Shown piece by piece: positions 1 through 7,098 of a DNA stretch of 33,902 nucleotides (position 1 is the first letter of the stretch; each line of letters begins with the position of its first letter). Source of the DNA: JAEVLT01 sp050496765 (GTDB lineage: Bacteria > Bacillota > Bacilli > Bacillales > Cytobacillaceae); NCBI RefSeq assembly GCF_050496765.1, contig NZ_JBNWEO010000021.1, positions 1 to 33,902 on the forward strand, in the 5' to 3' direction. The translations under genes and the position numbers were made by a program. Under the pieces are notes generated by a model. That model worked only from the letters and a program-made list of their open reading frames with translations, ran no database searches and was not told the origin of the DNA.

Positions 1-240
1 GTGCTACAAGAAGTCAAGACAGTTTTTTTGAAAAATTAAGGTGTATACAAGATTAATTACTTAGATATTTCTATAATACAAAGGTCTTGATCTCCTCTTC
101 CTGTATGGAAATTGAGGGGAATAGCGCCAATTAGACATTGTCCACAGGTGGAGGACATAGTATAAGCGAAGGCGTGGGAGAAATGGTTTCCTCCTACACC
201 CAAGATCACCCCAAAGCGCTGAAATGTTGGTAAAATTTCA
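1..240. other. Non-coding stretch with several inverted repeats
   Basis: I see no recognisable gene here. The first 39 bases read as an open tail ending in TAA (…VFLKN), which could be the last codons of a gene lying outside the window. Positions 120-225 hold several short inverted repeats: TGTCC/GGACA around 139-157 enclosing TCCAC-AG-GTGGA, GTGGGAG/CTCCTAC around 174-197 (one G-T wobble), and AGCGC near 123 facing GCGCT near 215. This density suggests a structured RNA or the end of a mobile element, but no family is recognised. Confidence 0.35.
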
Positions 241-241
241 T

Positions 242-289
242 CCTCTTCATAAAAGATTGGTTCGTTAGAACGAATCTTTTATGAAGAGG
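242..289. repeat. Long hairpin (17-bp perfect stem)
   Basis: Bases 242-258 (CCTCTTCATAAAAGATT) are the exact reverse complement of 273-289, with a 14-base loop that contains a further GTTC/GAAC pairing. It could be a bidirectional terminator or a mobile-element end. No clear T-run follows on either strand, so the role is uncertain. Confidence 0.6.
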
Positions 290-367
290 GCAGCAAGCGA
301 AGCGCGGTAGGATTTTTTAAGTTTAGATATAAATATAAGACAACTTTCTTGACGAACACCGCTACTG

Positions 368-1240
368 TTATTCACATGTGGATAACAGTACAACATCCCG
401 GTTATACACAGCAGCTGGTGTATGGTTATCCAATGACTGGTGTGGTAAGTAGTGGTTGTGTAGATGGATATAGCGTTCCACACCTTGCCTCGTTTCTCGC
501 GGGCTAGTATAGTCGTTGATATAAATCTCATTGTACTTCAGGCTACGCCAGAACCGTTCTATAACGATGTTGTCCTTTGCACGGCCTTTGCCATCCATGC
601 TGATGCGGATTTCGTTCTCCTTTAGCAAATCTGTGTACTGTGGGCTGGTAAAGTGGCTCCCTTGATCACTGTTAATAATGGCGGGTTTGCGTTTGGCTAG
701 CGCCCTTCTCATAGTCTCTAATACGAACCCGATTTCAAGGCTTTGATCCAATTGCCAATCCACAATGAAGCGAGAATACCAATCCATGATGGCGTAGAGG
801 TACATCCAGCCTTGCTTCATCCGGATATACGTGATATCCACACTCCAAACCTGGTCGGGCTGAGTAATGTTTAGCCCTCGAAGTAGGTAGGGGTAGATCC
901 GGTGCTGGAGATCCCGTTTGCTAAGGTTCGGACCGGGATAGATAGCCATAATACCCATCTCTCGCATGTACTTTCTTACTGTATTTTCGTGAATAAGATC
1001 CCCTTCTCGATTCATAATGGCAGCTATCTTTCGATAGCCCAGAAAAGAATGCTTTGTGTATAGCTCATCAATCCGGTGCTTGAGGCGAATTTCCTCCGGA
1101 GAGGGAGGGACCGGCTTATAGTAAAGACTGGTGCGGTTTAGATTAAGTAAATCCGCTTGTACGAGGATGGAGTGTTCGGAGCAATCCCATTCTATGAGAT
1201 CAATACGCTCTTCACGAGTAAAGTTAGAGGCCAGATTTTT
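368..1240 (-). CDS. IS3-family transposase OrfB (DDE integrase)
   Basis: Catalytic part of an IS3 transposase. The frame is open from the poly-A tract at the end of OrfA (about 1240) to the stop at 368. The first ATG (1015) lies well inside the protein, after an HTH_21-like region (NRTSLYYKP, then FLGYRKIAAIM). The rve core shows the expected acidic residues: D in WSVDITYI, D in NSDQGSHFTS, E in ERFWRSLKYNE. There is no in-frame start upstream of 1015 that would include the N-terminal domain, so production as an OrfAB fusion by slippage on the nine-A run (1236-1244 on the complement) is likely. OrfB is in the +1 frame relative to OrfA, not the usual -1, so the tract may have lost or gained a base. 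Family call is secure; activity is uncertain. Confidence 0.85.
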   Translation of the reverse strand, partial: KNLASNFTREERIDLIEWDCSEHSILVQADLLNLNRTSLYYKPVPPSPEEIRLKHRIDELYTKHSFLGYRKIAAIMNREGDLIHENTVRKYMREMGIMAIYPGPNLSKRDLQHRIYPYLLRGLNITQPDQVWSVDITYIRMKQGWMYLYAIMDWYSRFIVDWQLDQSLEIGFVLETMRRALAKRKPAIINSDQGSHFTSPQYTDLLKENEIRISMDGKGRAKDNIVIERFWRSLKYNEIYINDYTSPRETRQGVERYIHLHNHYLPHQSLDNHTPAAVYNRDVVLLSTCE

Positions 1241-1517
1241 TTTTAAGCCACGACAATTGGGTGGTTAACTTACCAACCTCGGCGTAGAGTTCATTGATTT
1301 GTTGTTCATATTCTTTTTTCATTTTGGTGATACCTTTACGATCATCAACAAACAGCTGTGAGAGGTTTTGTACCACCTCGGATTTCCACCGGTTGAGGAC
1401 ATTGGTATGGATCCCATGCTCAGAAGCGAGCTGTGAAACTGACTTTTCTTCCTTTAGGATTTCCAGTACAATTTGCGCTTTTTCTTCTGGGTTAAACTTT
1501 CTTCGAGTGGTTGACAT
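1224..1517 (-). CDS. IS3-family transposase OrfA (HTH)
   Basis: 97-residue protein with the HTH_Tnp_1 pattern of IS3 OrfA: RRKFNPEEKAQIVLEIL, then SVSQLASEHGIHTNVLNRWK (recognition helix), followed by a coiled-coil-like leucine zipper (YEQQINELYAEVGKLTTQL) that mediates multimerisation in this family. It binds the IS ends and forms the N-terminal part of the OrfAB transposase. It ends in LKKKSGL encoded across a run of nine A's, the probable slippage site into OrfB. Length is normal for the family. Confidence 0.88.
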   Translation of the reverse strand: MSTTRRKFNPEEKAQIVLEILKEEKSVSQLASEHGIHTNVLNRWKSEVVQNLSQLFVDDRKGITKMKKEYEQQINELYAEVGKLTTQLSWLKKKSGL

Positions 1518-1562
1518 ACAACTAAGAAACTCCTTTTTTATTGTCTAGTTTATATGTAGCAT

Positions 1563-1953
1563 TATATTGATTGGCTATGTAATTTCTTATTATTTCCTCT
1601 GTAACAGTATCAACAGTTACACAGAAATATCCTCTTGCCCCATAAGTGCTGTCCCCCAGTATCTCTTTTTTAGTTCTGGAAATTCATCTTGCAATAACCT
1701 TGAGAATCTTCCTTTAAGATATTGCAATATTTACTTGGAGCAAGGCTTGGAGGAAAGGAAAGCAACAAATGAATGTGATCTTTCCCAACACTCCCCTACA
1801 AGATTGTAATACCTCTTCGCAGCCATGCCTAATTAGTTCCCTTGTTCTTATTGCAATCTACCCATATAGCACTTTGTATCTATATTTTGTAACCCAAATC
1901 ACGTGGTATTTTAAATCATATACCGCATGACCATTTTTCTTATATCCGTCCAT
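1563..1953 (-). pseudogene. Decayed IS200/IS605 TnpA (Y1 transposase)
   Basis: Reading the minus strand from ATG 1953 gives MDGYKKNGHAVYDLKYHVIW, then VTKYRYKVLYG and a TAG stop. After that come recognisable but frame-shifted pieces of TnpA: a GKDHIHLL-like segment, LKGRFSRLLQDEFPELKKRY, then GARGYFCVTVDTVTEEIIRN. These are characteristic of the single-strand IS200/IS605 Y1 transposase. At least one stop and several frame changes make it non-functional. The 3' end is cut by the IS3 element at about 1562. Confidence 0.8.
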
Positions 1954-2006
1954 ACTTTCACCTCTCTATAAGTATGGACAGAACCAAATAAGGCTAAAAA
2001 ACTGAT

Positions 2007-2022
2007 ACCGTCTAAAGACGGT
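2007..2022. repeat. Perfect palindrome at the IS200-like end
   Basis: ACCGTCT-AA-AGACGGT lies just upstream of the decayed tnpA, and GTGG/CCAC follows at 2021-2035. Short imperfect hairpins at the ends are what IS200/IS605 transposases recognise, so this is probably the left end of that element. A role as terminator for the minus-strand gene ending at 2070 is an alternative. Confidence 0.5.
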
Positions 2023-2069
2023 GGAGTTAGGCCACGCATTTGTAAATTAAAGAATGGAATTATTTAAAA

Positions 2070-2450
2070 TTAACCAAATATACTTTTTTTGTATAATTTG
2101 ATTACTTCTAATAATAATTCCCGCGTATTTTCGTGAACTATTAAGTCCCTTTCAAATTCAGGGTACATTTGTAAGCTTTGCTTTAAATAACTATAATGAG
2201 GGTACATAGCAAAAAAATCTTTATTTAACAGTTCTCGTTGATAACGAGGTATCTTCCTGTTAGAAAGTACATAACCTAGACTCCCTCTGATAAGGGAACA
2301 ATAACTATCAAAATCCCCCGCTAAAAAGTGCTGTTCACCATCATGAAAGATATCCTTTTCAATCTTTTCTATATCTTCTGAAGGAAATCCTGTTTTTAAC
2401 ATATTATTAAAGTTTTTAAGCTTTGAAAGCAATTCCTTTTCTATTTGCAT
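2070..2450 (-). CDS. Putative immunity protein for orphan RHS toxin 1
   Basis: 126-residue, mainly helical, acidic protein without signal peptide or membrane segment, hence cytosolic. I do not recognise its family. The assignment rests on position: it begins 54 bases after the stop of the toxin-domain ORF (2505-2933) on the same strand, exactly where polymorphic toxin cassettes keep the cognate immunity gene. The start ATG at 2450 is preceded by GAGGTG. If the toxin is no longer translated with the core, this gene could still protect against kin carrying the intact toxin. Confidence 0.55.
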   Translation of the reverse strand: MQIEKELLSKLKNFNNMLKTGFPSEDIEKIEKDIFHDGEQHFLAGDFDSYCSLIRGSLGYVLSNRKIPRYQRELLNKDFFAMYPHYSYLKQSLQMYPEFERDLIVHENTRELLLEVIKLYKKSIFG

Positions 2451-2504
2451 TCAGTGTAATTCACCTCATTCTAGTAATTAAAATTTGGTATCAGTACAAA
2501 AATA

Positions 2505-2933
2505 TTATCTTTTTCTCCATTTATTATTCCAAAAAGTTACTATTTTCCCCGATCTAGTATAATAACCTCCGACTTTTCCATTTTTAATCTTATACCCCTT
2601 TTTACCTGTTTTTAATGTGTATGGCTGGCGTAAGTGTTTGTTTGACTGATAGAAAGCTCTCGCCATATTTGTATATCTTTCTTTACTATACAATCGACCA
2701 TTCCAGATTACATGTCTTTTATAGTGGTCTGCTAAGGAGGCAGCACTACTCTTATACGTACCTTTACACCAAAATCTAGAAGCACCTTTTGCAACTTTAT
2801 AGGCTTTAACTGCTTTAAACGCAGACCCTCCAACTAAACCAACACCTAGAGCAATTGCAGCAGCTTTCCACCCTCCACTCTTATATGCCTGATACCCATC
2901 ATAAGCCGAAACCCAGCATTTAATAACATCCAT
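2505..2933 (-). CDS. Orphan RHS toxin tail 1 (BECR-like RNase candidate), frame-shifted from its core
   Basis: The first residues are out-of-frame core; from about residue 9 it reads AYDGYQAYKSGGWKAAAIA, the same pre-toxin linker as cassette 2, then a distinct basic domain. That domain has DHYKRHVIW, a helix with YTNMARAFYQ, then GKVGGYYTRSGKIVTFWNN at the end. The His-Lys-x-His opening and the GYYTRSGKIVTFW beta-hairpin resemble nucleases of the barnase/EndoU/colicin D/RelE (BECR) superfamily; this is a pattern-based inference. A single-base deletion after position 2908, compared with cassette 2, moves the toxin out of frame with the RHS core (2846-3507). It is therefore silent as it stands. 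Confidence 0.6.
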   Translation of the reverse strand: MDVIKCWVSAYDGYQAYKSGGWKAAAIALGVGLVGGSAFKAVKAYKVAKGASRFWCKGTYKSSAASLADHYKRHVIWNGRLYSKERYTNMARAFYQSNKHLRQPYTLKTGKKGYKIKNGKVGGYYTRSGKIVTFWNNKWRKR

Positions 2934-3507
2934 ACAAAATTTCCATCCGGATCCACACCCATCACCGGATTATTATTCGCATACGTATACCCATTCTGCG
3001 TAACCGGATCATCCTCATCCCCCGGGTCTGGATCCACCGAGATGAACACGCCATGTTTTGGATGATAATACCTGGCCATGAGATAGTACAGGTTCGTTTC
3101 TTCATCGTACATGTACCCTGCATACTTGAACGGGTTGTCGGCGGTTAACCCCTGCTCGATTTGTTGAAGGATATTGCCCCAGGCATCGTAAGCATACTGG
3201 GCTTGGATTTGGCCATTTTGGTCGGTGATCGCAATGACGTCGCCGTGGGTGTTGTAATGATAATAAAATATTTGCCCTTGCGCTTTCATTGCCAGGCGTA
3301 CATCATCGGAGTTATACACATACTGGCGGAGCACCGTGCCGGTTCCGTCCGTTTCGTAGAGGACATTGATGCTGTCGCCGTCATAATAGTAGCGAGTGAT
3401 TTGGCCGTTGACAGTCTTTTCGATTCGCCGGTTGTCATCATCGTATTTATAGGTGGCAAATGGCGTTGTTTGGCCTTTTCTTGTGACAGATTCGAGCTGC
3501 GAAATTC
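2846..3507 (-). pseudogene. Orphan RHS core fragment 1
   Basis: The RHS frame opens right after a TGA near 3508 and runs through QLESVTRKGQ, the YD-repeat end, the core signature ARYYHPKHGVFISVDPDPGD and NNNPVMGVDPDG before leaving the correct frame at the one-base deletion near 2908. From the first plausible start (GTG 3334) it gives 162 residues. The protein is almost identical to the end of the full-length WapA-like protein (9878-16477) but has no signal peptide, DNRLRE region or upstream repeats. Its value is probably as recombination homology, not as a product. Confidence 0.75.
2960..3499 (-). repeat. RHS core repeat, copy 1
   Basis: About 540 bases nearly identical by eye to the end of the RHS core in the main gene (10326-10900). 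Homology stops abruptly at GAGCTG near 3499. Confidence 0.85.
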
Positions 3508-3598
3508 ATCATATATCAAAAGCTTTCCCTTGTTTACTATTTTTGTATTTGGATGAATTCCTTAATAAAAAAAACATCCTTCGTTATCCTCGACCCAA

Positions 3599-3681
3599 TC
3601 GAGTAGATGACTAGCCATTAATTGGCTAGTCGACCTCTCACACCACCCTGCGTACGGACCCGTACAGGGCGGTTCAACCTT
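3599..3681 (-). ncRNA. Group II intron domains V and VI (3' end)
   Basis: On the minus strand the sequence GAACCGCCCTGTACGGGTCC and the following GTACGCAGGGTGGTGTGAGA form the short hairpin typical of catalytic domain V. It is followed by a second hairpin (GACTAGCC/GGCTAGTC) resembling domain VI, ending near CTACTCGAT at about 3599. It lies immediately downstream of the reverse transcriptase fragment, as in bacterial group II introns. The 5' two thirds of the intron are missing, so this is a dead remnant. Confidence 0.7.
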
Positions 3682-3695
3682 TTAAGTATCGTTTC

Positions 3696-4162
3696 TCATA
3701 AAGTTGGGACTATTTCACTCCGAGAGATACGCCAGTATCCCTTTCGAGAATTGGCTGTTTTCATCGCATCATCATGGTTTATTCCATATTTTCGAAGCAT
3801 TTTATATCTTGTTTTGACTTTCTTCCATCGTTTCCAGATTAATTGTCTTAATCTGCGATTTAACCATCGTTGGATTTCCTTTATGAATGTTTTCATATTC
3901 GATATGCCATAGTAGTTAATCCAACCTGTGATTATTTGATTAATCTTTGTTATAATTTCCTCAAGGGTTCCGGATCGTTTGCGACTTGTCTCTTTTCGCA
4001 GCTTATCTTTAAATCGTTGTTTTGCCGACTTACTAGGTCGGCATCCAACTTTCCCAGCAGTTTTTGGATATTGAAACCGAGAAATGTCGCTTTTGTTGCA
4101 CCACAAATTTTACTTTTCTTTTGGTTAATCGTTAGCTGTAAATCTTCTTCGATGTATTTCAT
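3696..4162 (-). pseudogene. Group II intron reverse transcriptase/maturase, C-terminal fragment
   Basis: Two overlapping minus-strand frames reconstruct the end of an LtrA-type protein. The first is MKYIEEDLQLTINQKKSKIC followed by GATKATFLGFNIQ (end of the RT domain); after a frameshift near 4080 comes the maturase domain: RFKDKLRKETSRKR, IITGWINYYGIS and RWLNRRLRQLIWKRWK. The catalytic YADD region and everything before it are absent. The fragment joins at its N-terminal side directly to an RHS linker remnant, so the intron was cut by a deletion or recombination. Confidence 0.8.
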
Positions 4163-4300
4163 GACTCCTGTTAATGCTGCTTTACCTACTCCTTTCCACG
4201 TATACCCTTTGTTACGATTTCTCCATAAATATGTTCCAACATCCCATGTAGCTCCACCTAATGCTTATCCATCCGAAACTACACCATTATAGGATTATTA
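4163..4300 (-). pseudogene. Vestige of a fourth RHS C-terminal cassette
   Basis: Minus-strand translation gives NNN near 4295, then after a frame change and a stop ALGGATWDVGTYLWRNRNKG and YTWKGVGKAALTG. This closely resembles the pre-toxin linker of the full-length protein (GGAAWNVATYLIENRNKGYT, then WQGAGNAALKG). It runs straight into the intron RT fragment (…ALTGVMKYIEED). The toxin that followed has been lost. Confidence 0.65.
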
Positions 4301-4330
4301 TTTTTATAAAAACAATCGAAAACCAAAAAA

Positions 4331-4371
4331 GGAAACTGCTCTTTTAGCAAATTTTAAAAGGGGCAGGTTCC
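4331..4371 (-). terminator. Rho-independent terminator after putative immunity gene
   Basis: GGAAACTGCTCTTTTA pairs with TAAAAGGGGCAGGTTCC with few mismatches. On the minus strand the stem is followed by TTTTTTGG. It sits 20 bases after the stop of the gene at 4391-4804. Confidence 0.7.
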
Positions 4372-4390
4372 GTTCAAAAATAAAGAACAA

Positions 4391-4804
4391 CTACTTTAGC
4401 TTGAAGATTCGTTTGTCTAGTATAAGAACTTTTGCTTCTATAAACAGTAACGAGTTCCAAATTTCTAAAGCAAAATTTGCGTTGGAATAGTATTGATCAA
4501 TCCATTCTTTTTCTCCAATAATTTTAATCATTCCTATTCCTTCTGGATAATAATCAATACTTGTTAACTCCAAATAATCTATTTTTTCTATTTCTTCCAA
4601 ATTAAACCTATCCTCGGCGGTATCTTTCAAATAATAATATGAAGATATTTCACAGAACTCTAACTTATTCTTAGTAATTATTTCATTATCATTTATCGTT
4701 AACATTAGCGAAATTTTATCTGAAATTAGTTGAAAGTCTATACTTTCGATTGTAGCACCCCATAAATTATTTAATAATTTTTGTATATCCTTATTAACTT
4801 TCAA
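4391..4804 (-). CDS. Putative immunity protein for orphan RHS toxin 2
   Basis: 137-residue cytosolic, acidic protein beginning with KDIQKLLNNLWGATIESIDF and ending in two short helices/strands. The overall pattern recalls the small YxiG-like proteins found beside WapA-type toxins in Bacillus, but I cannot confirm the family. The start appears to be TTG at 4804, six bases after the stop of the toxin ORF; AGGCGGTGA, which contains that stop, is the ribosome binding site. This tight spacing implies translational coupling and supports the immunity role. A terminator follows. Confidence 0.6.
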   Translation of the reverse strand: MKVNKDIQKLLNNLWGATIESIDFQLISDKISLMLTINDNEIITKNKLEFCEISSYYYLKDTAEDRFNLEEIEKIDYLELTSIDYYPEGIGMIKIIGEKEWIDQYYSNANFALEIWNSLLFIEAKVLILDKRIFKLK

Positions 4805-4810
4805 TCCTTA

Positions 4811-5665
4811 TCACCGCCTTAAAATATTCCTAATTTGTCTATATGATTTTCTCGTTATATTAACATGGGTTAGAGCTCGGTTATTCGTCGGATTTCCATA
4901 AGCATCTAAAGCCCCATATCTAGAGTGGCTTATTCTATAATAAGGTTTTGATCTACCCCCCGATCCTTTATTCATAATACGTATTTGGTATTTATTCTTC
5001 TTTCCATCTGGAACGCTAACTTTCCAACCATCCCCTTTTGTTCTTTTAATAGTCCCTCCATGACGACTAGCAATTTTGGAAGCTAACTTATAAGTTTTTG
5101 AAAATTTCCCCGCTTTATATGCTCGATATACAATTTTTGCCCCTTTAAACGCTGCCCCTCCAACTAAACCAATTCCAACCGCAATTGCTGCAGCTTTCCA
5201 TCCCCCACTCTTGTACGCCTGGTAACCATCATAAGCCGCAAAACCAGCATTAACAACCAGCCAGAAAAAATTTCCATCCAGATCCACACCCATCACCGGA
5301 TTATTATTCGCATACGTATACCCATTCTGCGTAACCGGATCATCCTCATCCCCCGGATCCGGATCCACCGAGATGAACACGCCATGTTTTGGATGATAAT
5401 ACCTGGCCATGAGATAGTACAGGTTCGTTTCTTCATCGTACATGTACCCTGCATACTTGAACGGGTTGTCGGCGGTTAACCCCTGCTCGATTTGTTGAAG
5501 GATATTGCCCCAGGCATCGTAAGCATACTGGGCTTGGATTTGGCCATTTTGGTCGGTGATCGCAATGACGTCGCCGTGGGTGTTGTAATGATAATAAAAT
5601 ATTTGCCCTTGCGCTTTCATTGCCAGGCGTACATCATCGGCGTTATACACATACTGGCGGAGCAC
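4811..5665 (-). CDS. Orphan RHS core plus toxin tail 2
   Basis: 284 residues from a GTG at 5665; the RHS frame is open back to a TGA near 5897 but has no convincing start or signal peptide. Residues 1-130 are the RHS core (ARYYHPKHGVFISVDPDPGD; NNNPVMGVDLDG). Residues 135-175 are a small, Ala/Gly-rich hydrophobic linker (AYDGYQAYKSGGWKAAAIAV), and the last ~105 are a basic toxin domain with GDGWKVSVPDGKKNKYQIRI, GGRSKPYYRIS and ALTHVNITRKS. The terminal Arg/Lys/His pattern is consistent with an RNase or DNase tail of a polymorphic toxin; I do not assign a family. Unlike cassette 1 it is in frame from core to tail, so recombination with the main gene would yield a functional tip. Confidence 0.7.
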   Translation of the reverse strand: MLRQYVYNADDVRLAMKAQGQIFYYHYNTHGDVIAITDQNGQIQAQYAYDAWGNILQQIEQGLTADNPFKYAGYMYDEETNLYYLMARYYHPKHGVFISVDPDPGDEDDPVTQNGYTYANNNPVMGVDLDGNFFWLVVNAGFAAYDGYQAYKSGGWKAAAIAVGIGLVGGAAFKGAKIVYRAYKAGKFSKTYKLASKIASRHGGTIKRTKGDGWKVSVPDGKKNKYQIRIMNKGSGGRSKPYYRISHSRYGALDAYGNPTNNRALTHVNITRKSYRQIRNILRR

Positions 5666-5880
5666 CGTGCCGGTTCCGTCCGTTTCGTAGAGGACATTGA
5701 TGCTGTCGCCGTCATAATAGTAGCGAGTGATTTGGCCGTTGACAGTCTTTTCGATTCGCCGGTTGTCATCATCGTATTTATAGGTGGCAAATGGCGTTGT
5801 TTGGCCTTTTCTTGTGACAGATTCGAGCTGGTCGGCTGCGTTCCATTTGTACGTGAATTGCCTATCGGGTAAACGGCTAC
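5289..5880 (-). repeat. RHS core repeat, copy 2
   Basis: Longest orphan copy, about 590 bases, nearly identical to 10326-10900 up to 5857 and then diverging through 5880. Confidence 0.85.
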
Positions 5881-5941
5881 CAATAATATAAAGTCAGTAA
5901 AGAGGTTATGAAAAACTGCAATTGTCACCTTTAAAAAATTA

Positions 5942-6799
5942 CTATTTTTTAAATTCTAATAAGTTAATAAAATAGATATCATTCTCCGTTTGTAAATATA
6001 GAAACGAGCCACGGCCAATATAACTAATAAATTCAATTTTTTTACCTTGTTCACCAAAAGGGATTATCTCTTGCATGGTTCTTTCAGATAATGAATACAA
6101 TACTAACTTCTTATTGTTTGTCCCAAACAATACTTCATCTTTACCAATCGCAAATCCATTTGATATCCCGTTTTCCTTTAAATTAACATTCGGCCAATAA
6201 CCTAATAGTTTTTTATTCTTCATTCGTACTAACGGAAACTCTGAATAATAATACAGCCATACTTCATCTTCGTTTACATTCATTGCGTAACAATCATCAA
6301 TAGGTGGGACGTTATTCTTTTCAATTAAAACATTGTAGTCAGTAAAAAGTATTTGTCCTTGACTATCAAACGCCACAATCCCATTGTTTCCAATAATTGA
6401 ATCTCCGAAAATACCCTCATCAAAATAACTTATCCATATATTATTAAATTTATCAACTTGGCAGTCTTGGATTCCTTCCCCGACATAAAACTTCTTTATT
6501 ATTTCTCCTTGGTTATTCATTATTAAAGCATTGTTTTTTTCATAGTTGCAAATAAGAAGCCAATTTTTTTGGTCGATTGGCTGAACAAATAATAAATCAT
6601 CAAGAACTATTTCAATATTTAAAGGAGCAAAATTTCTATCAGTTGTCCTTGTATTGTAATAAATAATAAAAGGAATATTGTTAGAATTAATTGTAATTAA
6701 GACTATATTTTTTAAATGATCTACATAAAAGTTTTTTATTTTATAATCCAAAAATTCGTGAGTGAAATTCATTAGATTTATAAATTTAGATACTTTCAT
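5942..6799 (-). CDS. Propeller-like cytosolic protein, possible immunity protein
   Basis: About 285 residues from ATG 6799 (MKVSKFINLMNF); AAAGGA lies 12 bases upstream. ATG 6811 has no room for a binding site, and the longer frame to 6997 runs into insertion-sequence DNA. The sequence is a series of four-stranded-blade-like units: CQVDKFNNIWISYFDEGIFG, GIVAFDSQGQILF, NEDEVWLYYYSEFPLVRM and FAIGKDEVLFGTNNKKLVLY. These suggest a beta-propeller of about six blades. No signal peptide. In transcription order it follows the EndoU-like cassette, from which it is separated by the IS110 element, and it precedes cassette 2. It may be the immunity partner of the EndoU-like toxin, displaced by the IS. 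Function otherwise unknown. Confidence 0.55.
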   Translation of the reverse strand: MKVSKFINLMNFTHEFLDYKIKNFYVDHLKNIVLITINSNNIPFIIYYNTRTTDRNFAPLNIEIVLDDLLFVQPIDQKNWLLICNYEKNNALIMNNQGEIIKKFYVGEGIQDCQVDKFNNIWISYFDEGIFGDSIIGNNGIVAFDSQGQILFTDYNVLIEKNNVPPIDDCYAMNVNEDEVWLYYYSEFPLVRMKNKKLLGYWPNVNLKENGISNGFAIGKDEVLFGTNNKKLVLYSLSERTMQEIIPFGEQGKKIEFISYIGRGSFLYLQTENDIYFINLLEFKK

Positions 6800-6873
6800 A
6801 TTAAGTTTCATTCCTTTCGCTGCGCTCAAGGCACAAATATTTAATGAAAGTGAAGCTACTCTCCACCTAATGT

Positions 6874-6882
6874 TGCTATAAT
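6874..6882 (+). promoter_or_regulatory. Extended -10 promoter candidate in IS110 leader
   Basis: TGCTATAAT is a good extended -10 box on the plus strand; the -35 region is weak. Transcription would start near 6889 and cover the non-coding leader before the transposase. Confidence 0.45.
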
Positions 6883-6888
6883 ATATTT

Positions 6889-7095
6889 GGATACGCAGAT
6901 ACACTACAGAGCACGGGGAGGTGAGTGGTGCAGTTCGAAACTGCCCGCATATTAAGATGTGCCGTTTGCTGTCTTCAAGTACAAATAAGTGTGCCACCCG
7001 AGCACGTAAACTAATCTTTGTGTAAACAATTCCTGTTTATGACATGGCAAACAGTCAATGTCTGCTTTATCCACTATAAACTTTATGGGGATGTG
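6889..7095 (+). ncRNA. Candidate IS110 bridge RNA
   Basis: IS110-group elements express a structured guide (bridge) RNA from the non-coding end before the transposase. Here about 200 bases between the extended -10 and the start codon include stems GCAGTT-CGA-AACTGC (6930-6944), GTGC…GCAC near 6982-6998 and GACAT…ATGTC (about 7040-7061). Presence of such an RNA is inferred from family knowledge; the target and donor loops cannot be read without the element ends. Confidence 0.4.
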
Positions 7096-7098
7096 TTT

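Larger units (their letters stand above)
321..1562 (-). mobile_element. IS3-family insertion sequence
   Basis: About 1.24 kb bounded by imperfect inverted ends: TTTAGATATAAATATAAGAC at 322-341 resembles the complement of the segment near 1541-1558 (TACATATAAACTAGACAA when read inward). It encodes OrfA (HTH) and OrfB (DDE integrase) on the minus strand, the standard IS3 plan. The right end abuts the decayed 3' end of an IS200-type tnpA, so this element appears to have landed in that gene. Exact ends and target duplication are not resolved. Confidence 0.75.

Noticed and set aside
1567..1809. Plus-strand 80-residue ORF
   Set aside because: It is the reverse complement of the decayed IS200-type tnpA.
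3161..3556. 131-residue plus-strand ORF, repeated at 5492-5872, 9189-9407 and 10526-10906
   Set aside because: It is the antisense shadow of the RHS core and recurs only because the core is repeated.
6800..6997. Longer N-terminus of the propeller-like protein
   Set aside because: The extension reads into insertion-sequence DNA and has no ribosome binding site; ATG 6799 is better placed.
7018..7098. Longer N-terminus for the IS110 transposase
   Set aside because: The family starts shortly before GIDVHKK; ATG 7099 fits, and the upstream part falls in the non-coding leader.
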